64,000 bases of DNA from JBGSQR01 sp964509295 (GTDB lineage: Bacteria; Desulfobacterota; Desulfuromonadia; Geobacterales; Pseudopelobacteraceae), in NCBI GenBank assembly GCA_964509295.1, contig CAZDWS010000005.1:124001-188000 (forward strand), given 5' to 3'. A program made the translations under genes and the position numbers. Position 1 is the stretch's first letter. The number at the start of each line of letters is the position of its first letter. Below the pieces are notes generated by a model, which saw only the letters and a list, made by a program, of their open reading frames with translations, was not told where the DNA came from and ran no database searches. This document shows, in pieces, positions 17,426 through 25,968 of the stretch.

Positions 17426-17989
17426 ATGCAATTGCACCATACAAGTAAATTCCGGAAGGTACTCCTCTGCATGCTGACACTGACAGCCTTACTGGCTGTC
17501 AGTGTGCCGCAATATGCAAGTGCAGCCTCGCCGGGAGAATACCAGATTAAAGCCGCCATGCTTTTCAACATGATGCGCTTTGTTGACTGGCCGGAGTCTG
17601 CCTTGCCAAATGCTGATGAGAATATTGACATCTGCGTGGTAAGTCGTGGAGCCATGGCTACTGCAGTTGAAAGCCTGAGAGGGAAACAGGTCAAAGGCAA
17701 AAGCATCGCTATCCGCCAGATCGGCAAATCAGCTGGTTTTTCCGGCTGTCACGTTCTCTTGCTTAGCGACACTGACAGACAGACAACTTCTGCCATTCTG
17801 GAGCAAACCCGTTCCGCTCCGCTGATGACAGTTAGCGATTCACGCGGTTTTACAGCCACAGGCGGAGTTTTCGGATTTATAATACTGGGAGGCAAAGTTA
17901 GATTTGAAGTCAACCTGACATCTGCTCAACGGCACAGGATCAGGATCAGCAGCCAACTATTAAAACTGGCTCAGACTGTTTTGGAATAA
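17426..17989 (+). CDS. YfiR-like periplasmic protein (DUF4154)
   Basis: The 187-residue protein has an N-terminal signal peptide (basic KFRK, hydrophobic core, cleavage near ASA-A at residue 33). The body fits the YfiR/DUF4154 family: YQIKAAMLFNMMRFVDWP, a conserved Cys in ICVVSRG and another in GCHVLLL, and a C-terminal RFEVNLTSAQRHRIRISSQLLKLA. In Pseudomonas YfiR is a periplasmic repressor of the diguanylate cyclase YfiN. In many other bacteria DUF4154 proteins sit between a TonB receptor and a sensor kinase or GGDEF protein. Here the first part of that arrangement exists, but the next gene is mtnA and no signalling partner is adjacent. Confidence 0.9.
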   Translation: MQLHHTSKFRKVLLCMLTLTALLAVSVPQYASAASPGEYQIKAAMLFNMMRFVDWPESALPNADENIDICVVSRGAMATAVESLRGKQVKGKSIAIRQIGKSAGFSGCHVLLLSDTDRQTTSAILEQTRSAPLMTVSDSRGFTATGGVFGFIILGGKVRFEVNLTSAQRHRIRISSQLLKLAQTVLE

Positions 17990-18019
17990 TTCTAGCATCA
18001 ACTTTAAGGAGTTTTCGGT

Positions 18020-19060
18020 ATGTCTTTCCGTACAATAGAGTGGCGTGACAACACCGTCATCATGATTGATCAGACCCTTCTACCCGGTGAAGAGGTTTAC
18101 AACACATATTCCGACTACAAGGCCGTGGCAGATGCCATTAAAGTTATGGTTATCAGGGGTGCTCCGGCTATTGGAGTGGCGGCAGCCATGGGAATCGCCC
18201 TGGGGGCCAGGGATATTATTGCCGATACCCACGAGTCCTTCTTTGGGCAGCTGGAAAATATCTGTGACGTGATTGGACGCACCAGACCTACAGCTGTCAA
18301 CCTTTTCTGGGCCATTGAGAGAATGAAAAGTGTGGCAGAGGCCAACCGTTCCTGCAAACTTGATCAATTGCGTGAAGTATTGAAAGAAGAGGCGATCCGT
18401 ATCGAGCAGGAAGATCTGACCATCTGCAAAAATATAGGCAAATGGGGAGCTACTCTCATACCAGAAGGAGCTACTGTTCTGACCCACTGCAATGCCGGTG
18501 GCCTGGCTACAGCCGGTTACGGTACCGCTCTGGGAGTTATTCGCGCCGCCCATGAAGCCGGTAAAAATATCAAAGTCTTTGCCGATGAAACCCGCCCCTG
18601 GCTGCAGGGAGCCCGCCTGACCGCCTGGGAACTTGTCAAAGAGGGCATTCCAACGACTCTTATTTCCGACAATATGGCCGGTTTTTTCATGAGTCGCGGC
18701 GAGATCACCTGCTGCGTGGTTGGCGCCGACCGCATTGCAGCAAACGGTGATACGGCCAACAAGATCGGGACCTATTCCGTGGCTGTACTTGCCAAAGAGA
18801 ATAATATCCCGTTTTATGTTGCCGCACCGGTTTCAACTCTGGACCTGTCTCTCAGCGATGGCAGCAAAATCCCGATTGAGGAGCGTCCGGCAAGTGAAGT
18901 TACTCATATCAAAGGTGTTCAGATTGCTCCTGACGGAGTGAGTGTGCGCAATCCTTCCTTTGACGTAACTCCGGCGCGCTATATCACTGCCATTATCACA
19001 GAAAACGGCATTGTGAAGGATGACTACCGTTCCGGGTTGCGTAAAATAGCGGGCAACTGA
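18020..19060 (+). CDS. mtnA: S-methyl-5-thioribose-1-phosphate isomerase MtnA
   Basis: MtnA converts methylthioribose-1-phosphate to methylthioribulose-1-phosphate in methionine salvage. The 346-residue protein has the eIF2B-like fold signature with catalytic Cys157 (in THCNAGGLATAGYG) and Asp237 (in GADRIAANGDTANKIGT), matching the Cys160/Asp240 pair known in Bacillus. The ribosome site AAGGAG precedes the ATG. No other salvage gene (mtnB-E, mtnK, mtnP) is adjacent. It is followed by glnE after one base. Confidence 0.95.
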   Translation: MSFRTIEWRDNTVIMIDQTLLPGEEVYNTYSDYKAVADAIKVMVIRGAPAIGVAAAMGIALGARDIIADTHESFFGQLENICDVIGRTRPTAVNLFWAIERMKSVAEANRSCKLDQLREVLKEEAIRIEQEDLTICKNIGKWGATLIPEGATVLTHCNAGGLATAGYGTALGVIRAAHEAGKNIKVFADETRPWLQGARLTAWELVKEGIPTTLISDNMAGFFMSRGEITCCVVGADRIAANGDTANKIGTYSVAVLAKENNIPFYVAAPVSTLDLSLSDGSKIPIEERPASEVTHIKGVQIAPDGVSVRNPSFDVTPARYITAIITENGIVKDDYRSGLRKIAGN

Positions 19061-19061
19061 A

Positions 19062-22000
19062 GTGCTGGTCCGCAGGTTTTATAAAGAGTTTAAAAGGATC
19101 ATGGACAGCCCTGACAATGTTGGCAGGGTTGTCCATCTATCCGTTTTCCTGGAGTTACACGGTTATCTCTACGGCTCACGATCCGCCCATAACCTGCTTG
19201 CTCTCCAACAGTTTTTTCCGGTCAAGACCCTTCACCGCATTACGGTAAACTCACTTCGCACCCCTCAGCCTGATCTGGCGTTGAATACTTTTGAACGTCT
19301 TTCCGGAGTTATTCCGCTGGAGAATCTTTCCGCAATTGCCGTTCATCGCAAGCGTCTTTGCCAATTCACCATGCTCTGCGGCTCATCACCCTTTCTTGTC
19401 AACCTGATCTTCAAGTCACCGGAAGCTTTCCACTGGCTCTTCCTTAAAGATGGCATTGATTTGTCGCGCACAGCGGACGACATGTACAAGGCCCTGCGTC
19501 CCCAGGTTAATCAGGAGACCGGTTTTACGGAACTGATGAAAGTGCTGCGCGTATTCAAACGTTCCGAAATACTCCGCATCGCAGCCCGTGATTTAAACGG
19601 ATTGGCCAGCCTGGAAGAAGTTACGGCAGAGCTGACCAATCTGGCTTCCGTTTCACTGCAAGTAGCCTATGAAGTTTGCCGCAGTTGCTTGATCAGCGAG
19701 TACGGACTACCGATGATGCTGGATGAATGTGGCTTGCGGGAAGCGGAAATGACAGTTATCGGCATGGGCAAACTTGGCGGTTATGAACTCAATTTTTCAT
19801 CAGATATCGATATTATTTACTTCTATGAATCTGATAAAGGTGAAACCAGCGGAATTTTCAATGGTGCGCCAACAAAAAAAGGTTCCGTCTCCCTGCACAC
19901 TTTCTTTGTCAAGCTGGGAGAAATGATCAGTAAAGCCCTGTCGCAAATCACTGAAGACGGTTTTGTTTTCCGGGTAGATGTGGGACTCAGACCGGAAGGC
20001 AAGTCCGGTGATATGGCGGTATCTCTGCGTTCTGCCGAAATATACTACGAATCATGGGGGCAATCCTGGGAGCGGACAGCCATGATCAAAGCCCGACCGG
20101 TAGCGGGATCTCTGGAACTGGGGGCTCAACTGCTGACAATGCTGCAGCCCTTTGTCTACCGCAAAAACCTTGATTACAATCTGATTGAAGATATCAAAAT
20201 CATGAAGCAGAAAATTGATGTTTCCCTCTCCCGCTCCCAGGAAAAAGACATCAACCTCAAGCTGGGCAAAGGTGGTATTCGCGAAATAGAGTTTTTCATT
20301 CAGGCGTTACAGTTGGTGTTTGCAGGCAAACAACCTGCTCTGCGGGAACTGAACTCTCTCAAGGCATTGAACGAATTGCTCCGGGCAGGCCTGATCAATG
20401 AAACTGACCACCTGAAACTTTCTACGGCTTATCGTTTTCTTCGGACTGTTGAACATCGCATCCAGGTCGTCCAGGAGCGCCAGACCCACAACCTGCCAAC
20501 AAAAGAAGATGAACTTCAGGCTCTGGCCAGGCGCAGCGGATTTATATCTTTCGATGGGCTGGAAAAATTCAGAGTCGCTCTGCGGACTCATCGCGTAAAC
20601 GTTTCTTCAATTTTTGAAAATCTCTTTTATTCCCGTGAAAACATCCTTCAACAGTCACTCAACCCGGAAATCACATTTCTGCTGGATCCCAAATCAGATG
20701 CGGATCTGGTCAAGGACTTACTGGCTGAGAGACGCTTTGAAAATGTGGAAAAGGCCTATGACAACTTGCTTTCATTACGCAACGGACCTTCCAGGAGTAA
20801 TCTGACCGAGAGGAGCCGCAAACTTCTGGAAGATGTCCTGACCTTTGTCATACAGGAGCTTCCCGAATCACCTGACCCCGATATGGCTCTGGCAAATCTG
20901 GAACGCTTCTTTTCCTGCCTTGGACGTCGCTCCTCCTACTATGCACTTTTGGCGCAAAACCGTGACACATTGAAACTGCTGTTATCCCTGTTCGGCATGT
21001 CGGAATTCCTTTCTAAAATTCTGATTGGCAACCCGGAATTACTGGAAAGCATGGTTGCACGCACCTATGCCTCAACGGTTAAACAGAAGGACATGATGGA
21101 GATGGAGCTGAATGCCCTGATACAGCAGGCAGAACATTTTGAGGACAGACTGGATGTTTTGCGCCGTTATCGCAATGAGGAGTTTTTACGGATTGGGCTG
21201 AACGATATTCACGGCAAACTTGGGCAGCTTGAAATCACAACCCAATTGACTCTACTGGGGGAAACCTGCCTTGCCACAGCCTACCGGTTGGCTATTAATG
21301 AACTGAAAAAATTTGGTTGTCCTCAATATCAGAGCGACAATGGGCTTGTTGCGGCAAACCTGGCAATAGTCGCCATGGGGAAAATGGGCGGAGGTGATCT
21401 GAATTACCATTCTGATCTGGATATTATTTTCGTCTATGATCACCAGGGAACCACCGATGGCAATATGGCGATTACAAACCATGAATATTTTGCCAAACTG
21501 GCCCAGAAGATCATCTCCATACTGACCATGCAGACTCGCGAAGGCTATGTGTACAAGATTGACACCCGCCTGAGGCCATCTGGCAACGCAGGGCCGTTGG
21601 TGACTTCGCTGGACTCTTTCCTGGAATACCATCACAAACTTGCGGAGATCTGGGAAAGGCAAGCACTGACAAAGGCCCGGGTGGTGCTGGGTGAACATAA
21701 ACTGGCCGACCAGCTAAACCATGCCATTCTGCGTACGGTTTATTCAACCTGCATAAATGATGACGGACGCAAAGAAATACACCGCCTGCGTATGAGAATG
21801 GAAAATGAACTGGCCAGGGAAAGTACCGGCAGCTACAACATTAAAACCGGTCGGGGCGGAACAGTTGATGTGGAATTCATTGTCCAGTATCTGCAGTTGC
21901 GTTATGGCTGCTGCCACGAAGAACTGCGGACAAATGGGACGTTTGCCGCCCTCAAGGCGATCCGGGTTTTAAAACTTATACCGGATGAGATGGCTGAAAC

Positions 22001-22226
22001 GCTATATACCGGTTTCAAATTCCTGCGGCGACTGGAAAACAGACTGCGCATCATTCATGATCATTCCGCCAGCGGGCTGGGCGGCACAAGAAGTTACATG
22101 AACAAGCTGGCCTTGCGCATGGGTTACGACCCAAAGCTGAGGAATCCGGGCGCCAGTCTTATCAGTGATTATGAGGTAATAACGTCAAATATCCGGGACT
22201 GTTATGATAAGGTTTTAGTAAGTTAG
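19062..22226 (+). CDS. glnE: Bifunctional glutamine synthetase adenylyltransferase/adenylyl-removing enzyme GlnE
   Basis: GlnE attaches AMP to glutamine synthetase when nitrogen is plentiful and removes it when scarce, under PII control. The 1054-residue product has the two nucleotidyltransferase domains: GMGKLGGYELNFSSDIDII near residues 235-253 (adenylyl-removing half) and AMGKMGGGDLNYHSDLDII near 770-788 (adenylylating half). Each is followed by its helical domain, and GTVDVEFIVQYLQL is near the end. The start is uncertain: GTG 19062 directly after the mtnA stop, or ATG 19101 with AAAAGGATC before it. Two hairpins follow the stop. Confidence 0.95.
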   Translation: MLVRRFYKEFKRIMDSPDNVGRVVHLSVFLELHGYLYGSRSAHNLLALQQFFPVKTLHRITVNSLRTPQPDLALNTFERLSGVIPLENLSAIAVHRKRLCQFTMLCGSSPFLVNLIFKSPEAFHWLFLKDGIDLSRTADDMYKALRPQVNQETGFTELMKVLRVFKRSEILRIAARDLNGLASLEEVTAELTNLASVSLQVAYEVCRSCLISEYGLPMMLDECGLREAEMTVIGMGKLGGYELNFSSDIDIIYFYESDKGETSGIFNGAPTKKGSVSLHTFFVKLGEMISKALSQITEDGFVFRVDVGLRPEGKSGDMAVSLRSAEIYYESWGQSWERTAMIKARPVAGSLELGAQLLTMLQPFVYRKNLDYNLIEDIKIMKQKIDVSLSRSQEKDINLKLGKGGIREIEFFIQALQLVFAGKQPALRELNSLKALNELLRAGLINETDHLKLSTAYRFLRTVEHRIQVVQERQTHNLPTKEDELQALARRSGFISFDGLEKFRVALRTHRVNVSSIFENLFYSRENILQQSLNPEITFLLDPKSDADLVKDLLAERRFENVEKAYDNLLSLRNGPSRSNLTERSRKLLEDVLTFVIQELPESPDPDMALANLERFFSCLGRRSSYYALLAQNRDTLKLLLSLFGMSEFLSKILIGNPELLESMVARTYASTVKQKDMMEMELNALIQQAEHFEDRLDVLRRYRNEEFLRIGLNDIHGKLGQLEITTQLTLLGETCLATAYRLAINELKKFGCPQYQSDNGLVAANLAIVAMGKMGGGDLNYHSDLDIIFVYDHQGTTDGNMAITNHEYFAKLAQKIISILTMQTREGYVYKIDTRLRPSGNAGPLVTSLDSFLEYHHKLAEIWERQALTKARVVLGEHKLADQLNHAILRTVYSTCINDDGRKEIHRLRMRMENELARESTGSYNIKTGRGGTVDVEFIVQYLQLRYGCCHEELRTNGTFAALKAIRVLKLIPDEMAETLYTGFKFLRRLENRLRIIHDHSASGLGGTRSYMNKLALRMGYDPKLRNPGASLISDYEVITSNIRDCYDKVLVS

Positions 22227-22263
22227 AAGTTGTTTTCTGCGCTTTTCTGGCAGAAAATAACTT
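22227..22263 (+). terminator. Stem-loop directly after glnE
   Basis: AAGTTGTTTTCTGC and GCAGAAAATAACTT form a 14-base stem with one G-U pair and a nine-base loop, beginning at the base after the glnE stop. There is no T-tract, so it may protect the mRNA 3' end or work with the second hairpin downstream. Confidence 0.45.
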
Positions 22264-22337
22264 CGTTAACGCACTTATCCTGTTAATCAGGGTTGGGAGA
22301 AAAAGCTGTCTGAAGAGCCGGGGATTGGTGTGAAAGT

Positions 22338-22385
22338 AAAATGGTGTGCATGAAATACAAAAGTATTTTCAAGTACACCATTTTT
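22338..22385. terminator. Bidirectional terminator between glnE and the DUF116 gene
   Basis: AAAATGGTGT pairs with ACACCATTTT, with an inner GAAATAC/GTATTT stem, followed by TTTTTATTTT on the plus strand and an A/T-rich stretch on the minus strand. It separates two convergent genes and ends five bases before the DUF116 stop. Confidence 0.7.
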
Positions 22386-22389
22386 ATTT

Positions 22390-23169
22390 TCAGTCTTTTG
22401 ACAGAATGATCTGGCTGAGGGCCTCATCTATCTTGCTGACATCAACGGTAGTATTGAAGCAGGGACCAAAGGGGCGGTCATTGAGAATTCCGATTACCGG
22501 CAGAGGGTAACAGTCCTTTATTCCGGAGGTAAGATCCCGTTCACAGGCCACAGCCAGGACCAGTTTGGGCCGTTTTTCAACGATGACTTTCCGCGCCAGG
22601 GTACCACCGGTTGCCACTGAAATATCAATATGGTATTTCCGCCCCAGATCTACCAGCCCCTTGATATTGCAGCGGCCGCAACCGACACATTTGTTGATAT
22701 CACCGGTGACCTTGATTTCGCAATCAAACAGCTGGATGCAATGGGGCAGCAATACCAGTATACGGTCCGGACTGATCTTCTGTCTTTGCGAAACCACCAG
22801 GCTGTTGTTCATGGCGATAAAGGACTGGCGGATACTGTCCTTATTAACGCCCAGACCGCGCCCCACAAGCTCGATCATCGGCAAGAGGAACTTTATGACG
22901 ATCAGCCGCATGAAGCGGGTAAAAAAGATGTCCTTGCCCAGGGCAGTTGTCAGCACCAGCAAAGCTGTCCCCAGAATGGCAAGACCGGAGAGCACGGCCA
23001 TAATAACGCCGACTATATTGGGCAGGTTGGGATTGATATTTGCCAGACCACGATTGGGAACCCACCAGGCCAGGAAGATCAGCGCAACCAGGGTCACACA
23101 GGTCAGGCCCATCAGCGTGATGAACAGTCGTTTACGAGGAACCTGATTTACTGCTTGATTATCTGCCAC
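22390..23169 (-). CDS. Membrane-anchored DUF116 protein with Cys-rich metal motif
   Basis: A 259-residue protein with two hydrophobic segments (about residues 15-36 and 50-72). A cytoplasmic DUF116 domain follows, with LPHCIQLFDC, a ferredoxin-like CVGCGRCNIKGL and later Cys residues in VACERDL and DCYPLP. The cysteine spacing suggests a metal or Fe-S site. The biochemical role is not established to my knowledge. It begins on the base following the fmt stop and forms the tail of a def-fmt-DUF116 operon. That order is recurrent in Geobacter relatives, as I recall, and hints at a link with translation initiation or protein maturation. Confidence 0.88.
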   Translation of the reverse strand: MADNQAVNQVPRKRLFITLMGLTCVTLVALIFLAWWVPNRGLANINPNLPNIVGVIMAVLSGLAILGTALLVLTTALGKDIFFTRFMRLIVIKFLLPMIELVGRGLGVNKDSIRQSFIAMNNSLVVSQRQKISPDRILVLLPHCIQLFDCEIKVTGDINKCVGCGRCNIKGLVDLGRKYHIDISVATGGTLARKVIVEKRPKLVLAVACERDLTSGIKDCYPLPVIGILNDRPFGPCFNTTVDVSKIDEALSQIILSKD

Positions 23170-24123
23170 CTATTCGTTCTCCATATCAGTTACACCAAGC
23201 AGTGTGCCAACAGCGACTGGGCAACCGGAAAGAAAACTGGCACTATCCAGACGTTTTTTACCGGAAAGCTGCATTTCGTCAATAAAAATGCTGCCAGACT
23301 GGCAGGCGACTTCCAGCAACCCTTTAGGGGACGGCAATACCGTACCGGCAGGGCCGCTACCCTGACCGACACGGGAACGGTAAATCTTGACCACCTGGCC
23401 ATCAAGGTATGTATAGGCACAAGGCCAGACAGCAAGGCCACGAATCTGGTTATGAATTTCAACCGCCGGACGCTGCCAGTTGATCAGGCCATGCTCTTTT
23501 TTCAGCATTGATGCGTAGCAGGTCAAGGAATCGTTCTGCAGTTCAGGCTTAATTGTACCAGCAACCACACCATCCAGAGTTTCACCCAGCAGTTCAGCTC
23601 CCATTACAGACATACGGTCATGAAGTGAAACAATATCTTCGTTATCATCAAGAGGAGTGGACTTTTTAAGCAGCATCGGTCCGGTATCAAGCCCCACATC
23701 CATCAGCATTGTGGTCACACCGGTCTCGCTCTCACCGTCAATCAGGCACCAGTTCAACGGAGCCGCACCGCGATAACGCGGCAACAGTGAAGCATGAACA
23801 TTTATACAGCCCATGGGCGGAATATCCAAAAGAGCTTTGGGAAGAATCTGACCGAAAGCCACAACCACGATCACATCCGGGTTCATTTCACGAATTATCT
23901 CAACAAATTCAGGATCACGGACCTTAACCGGCTGATAAACCGGTATAGCGTGAGCCAGGGCCAGTTCCTTTACCGGAGGGGGCATTAACTTCTGACCGCG
24001 ACCTTTTGGACGATCCGGCTGAGTAATGACTGCCAGTATGTTTTCATTGCGATCAATCAACTTCTGCAGGGTCGGACAGGCAAATTCCGGAGTCCCCATA
24101 AATATTGTGCGCAAACCGTTCAT
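23170..24123 (-). CDS. fmt: Methionyl-tRNA formyltransferase Fmt
   Basis: Fmt formylates initiator methionyl-tRNA using 10-formyltetrahydrofolate. At 317 residues it has the usual size. It shows FMGTPEFACPTL at the N-terminus, the catalytic segment with NVHASLLPRYRGAAPLNW, and the conserved GVTTMLMDVGLDTGPML. The C-terminal OB-fold domain (about 207-317) binds tRNA. The ATG overlaps the def stop in an ATGA overlap. The functional pairing with deformylase is the classical one. Confidence 0.98.
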   Translation of the reverse strand: MNGLRTIFMGTPEFACPTLQKLIDRNENILAVITQPDRPKGRGQKLMPPPVKELALAHAIPVYQPVKVRDPEFVEIIREMNPDVIVVVAFGQILPKALLDIPPMGCINVHASLLPRYRGAAPLNWCLIDGESETGVTTMLMDVGLDTGPMLLKKSTPLDDNEDIVSLHDRMSVMGAELLGETLDGVVAGTIKPELQNDSLTCYASMLKKEHGLINWQRPAVEIHNQIRGLAVWPCAYTYLDGQVVKIYRSRVGQGSGPAGTVLPSPKGLLEVACQSGSIFIDEMQLSGKKRLDSASFLSGCPVAVGTLLGVTDMENE

Positions 24124-24638
24124 TTCGCCTCCGATGCTTCTAATTCGGCCATTCTGCGCATCTTACGCTTGAACAGATCACGCTTCAAAGGGGACAGATG
24201 ATCAACAAAAAGAACACCTTCCAGATGGTCTATCTCATGTTGAAAAGCCACAGCAAGCAGATCTTCGGCGTGCCAGGTCTGTTCATTACCATCCAGATCC
24301 AGCGCCTTGACAACAACCGAGGCATGCCTGCGCACATTTGCGGCATATTTGGGAACAGACAGGCATCCCTCTTCCTCAAAAGATTCTCCGGAAGCATGGA
24401 CGATTACCGGATTAATTGCTATAATCAGGTCCGCCGGCTCATCACGACCGGAAATATCAATTACAATTACGCGCTGATGAACGCCAATCTGCGGGGCGGC
24501 CAATCCGACACCAGGTGCATCGTACATGGTTTCAACCATATCTCTGGCTAATTCACGGACTGAATCAGTTATTATACTGACAGGGGCGGATTTTTTCTTT
24601 AACTCTGGGTTTGGATAAGCAAGAATTGTTCGTATCAT
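24120..24638 (-). CDS. def: Peptide deformylase
   Basis: Def removes the N-formyl group from nascent proteins with an Fe2+ or other metal ion. The 172-residue product has all three motifs: GVGLAAPQIG (43-52), EEGCLSV (89-95, metal ligand Cys92) and QHEIDHLEG (133-141, ligands His134 and His138, base Glu135). The ATG at 24636-24638 is selected because GAGGAT is seven bases upstream and the normal N-terminus MIRTILAYPNPEL begins here. An open frame 40 codons further upstream has no family similarity. First gene of the def-fmt-DUF116 operon. Confidence 0.97.
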   Translation of the reverse strand: MIRTILAYPNPELKKKSAPVSIITDSVRELARDMVETMYDAPGVGLAAPQIGVHQRVIVIDISGRDEPADLIIAINPVIVHASGESFEEEGCLSVPKYAANVRRHASVVVKALDLDGNEQTWHAEDLLAVAFQHEIDHLEGVLFVDHLSPLKRDLFKRKMRRMAELEASEAK

Positions 24639-24738
24639 AGACATCCTCAAGGCAATTTCATAAGAATAGTTATTATATAAGTTAGTACCGAAAAAATCAA
24701 TTTTCATCTGAGGCTCATGCAAAAGGCGAGGAAAAATC

Positions 24739-24936
24739 ATGACCGATCCGGTAAACAAGATTGACGGAGTAAAAGAAACCAGCAGAAAAAACGGTAGAAA
24801 TGGACTTTTCAGGGGAGATAAACACAGACATCACACGGAACAACCTGAAAACGACAATGTGGATATTTCCGAAGAGGCTAGAGACAAGGCTTCCGGAAAA
24901 AAACGGAAAAACATACTCGAATACATGGAAAGCTAA
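24739..24936 (+). CDS. Small charged protein of unknown function (65 aa)
   Basis: ATG at 24739 follows GCGAGGAAAAATC, a reasonable ribosome site, about 100 bases divergent from def. The product is very hydrophilic: a basic N-terminal half, then DNVDISEEARDKASGKKRK and an ILEYMES end. The VDISEEAR phrase recalls short motifs in FlgM-like anti-sigma factors, but the similarity is too short to use. No family is assigned. Coding is supported by the start context and by tight packing against the convergent HDOD gene. Confidence 0.65.
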   Translation: MTDPVNKIDGVKETSRKNGRNGLFRGDKHRHHTEQPENDNVDISEEARDKASGKKRKNILEYMES

Positions 24937-24947
24937 TCCGCTATTTG

Positions 24948-25796
24948 TCAGGCAAAGAAATCCTTATCCTTGATATAGGCGGCCTCAAATGCCTCAAACA
25001 TCCCTTCAAGCTGACACTGATCCAGAGCAAGCATTTGTGCCGGCTTGGTTTCATGCAAGACAAGCTCGCTTTCTGGCTCTCTCATTCCGAGTCCCAGCTT
25101 GTGACAAAACATATTGGACAGACCCACCACACAAGTCAATTTAACCTGATACTCGTTTTCATGCTCATCAAAGCTGTAGTCATGGTGCTGCAGAATGGCA
25201 TTCATCAACATTTCCGGGAAATTCCATTTTTTAATAACCATTCCCCCCACTTCGGCATGGGTATATGAATAAAAGTGCTGTTCGGCCTTTAGAAAACTTA
25301 CTTCGTCGTTGTAACACTTCTGCATGACCGCCTGAAACTTGGTATGGTCCATAAAATTCATAATAATTTTGCCGATATCATGAAAAAGCCCGCCCAGAAA
25401 GGCTTCCTCTTCATTAACCAGCCTGGTTTTACCGGCAATGATTCTTGCAGCCAGCCCCGCACCGAAAGAGTGTTCCCAGAGCATCTTTTCAGTAAGACCG
25501 TAAGGGCTGTAAACCTGTTTTACAGCGGCAGTGATCACAACGCTCCGCAAGGTATTATAACCAAGCATCATGATTGCATGAGACAACGTCTGGATCTGTC
25601 GCTGACAGCCATAAAAAGAGGAGTTGGATATCTTCAAAACACGGGCAGCTACAGCCGGATCGGAAGAAACCACTTTGGCAAGATCTTCTGCCGATGTGGT
25701 TTCATCTTCAATCATCTGAAGAACCTTAGTGGCAACAACCGGAATTGTCGGCAGATCACTGGCGGTCATAATAATTTGTTCAAGTTCCCTGTTCAT
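24948..25796 (-). CDS. HDOD-domain signalling protein
   Basis: HDOD proteins are HD-related domains, usually without phosphodiesterase activity, found in signalling and cell-cycle control. The 282-residue protein is a single HDOD domain: TASDLPTIPVVATKVLQMI at the N-terminus, SSDPAVAARVLKISNSSFYG, then GGLFHDIGKIIMNF and ILQHHDYSF. The ATG at 25794-25796 is chosen for an AGGAG six bases upstream; an in-frame extension of 26 codons has no similarity. It has no attached GGDEF, EAL or receiver domain. Two other HDOD genes lie at 54.9-56.7 kb but are clearly different in sequence. Confidence 0.92.
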   Translation of the reverse strand: MNRELEQIIMTASDLPTIPVVATKVLQMIEDETTSAEDLAKVVSSDPAVAARVLKISNSSFYGCQRQIQTLSHAIMMLGYNTLRSVVITAAVKQVYSPYGLTEKMLWEHSFGAGLAARIIAGKTRLVNEEEAFLGGLFHDIGKIIMNFMDHTKFQAVMQKCYNDEVSFLKAEQHFYSYTHAEVGGMVIKKWNFPEMLMNAILQHHDYSFDEHENEYQVKLTCVVGLSNMFCHKLGLGMREPESELVLHETKPAQMLALDQCQLEGMFEAFEAAYIKDKDFFA

Positions 25797-25898
25797 TCCC
25801 CGCTCCTGGCTGTAAGTGTGAATGCGCTGCTTCAGGTTAAAAATTCGCCTCGTATTATTGCACGTTTTTTCCAATAATCAAGATATTAGCCTAAATAA

Positions 25899-25927
25899 TT
25901 GAATTTTTACCGAATCGTATGTATACT
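25899..25927 (+). promoter_or_regulatory. Predicted sigma-70 promoter of the TPR protein gene
   Basis: TTGAAT (25899-25904), 17 bases, then TATACT (25922-25927), about 40 bases upstream of the ATG at 25969. The spacing is ideal and both boxes match five of six consensus positions. Confidence 0.6.
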
Positions 25928-25968
25928 CCCTCATCCAATCCTACATTTATTCAAGGAAAACACACACA

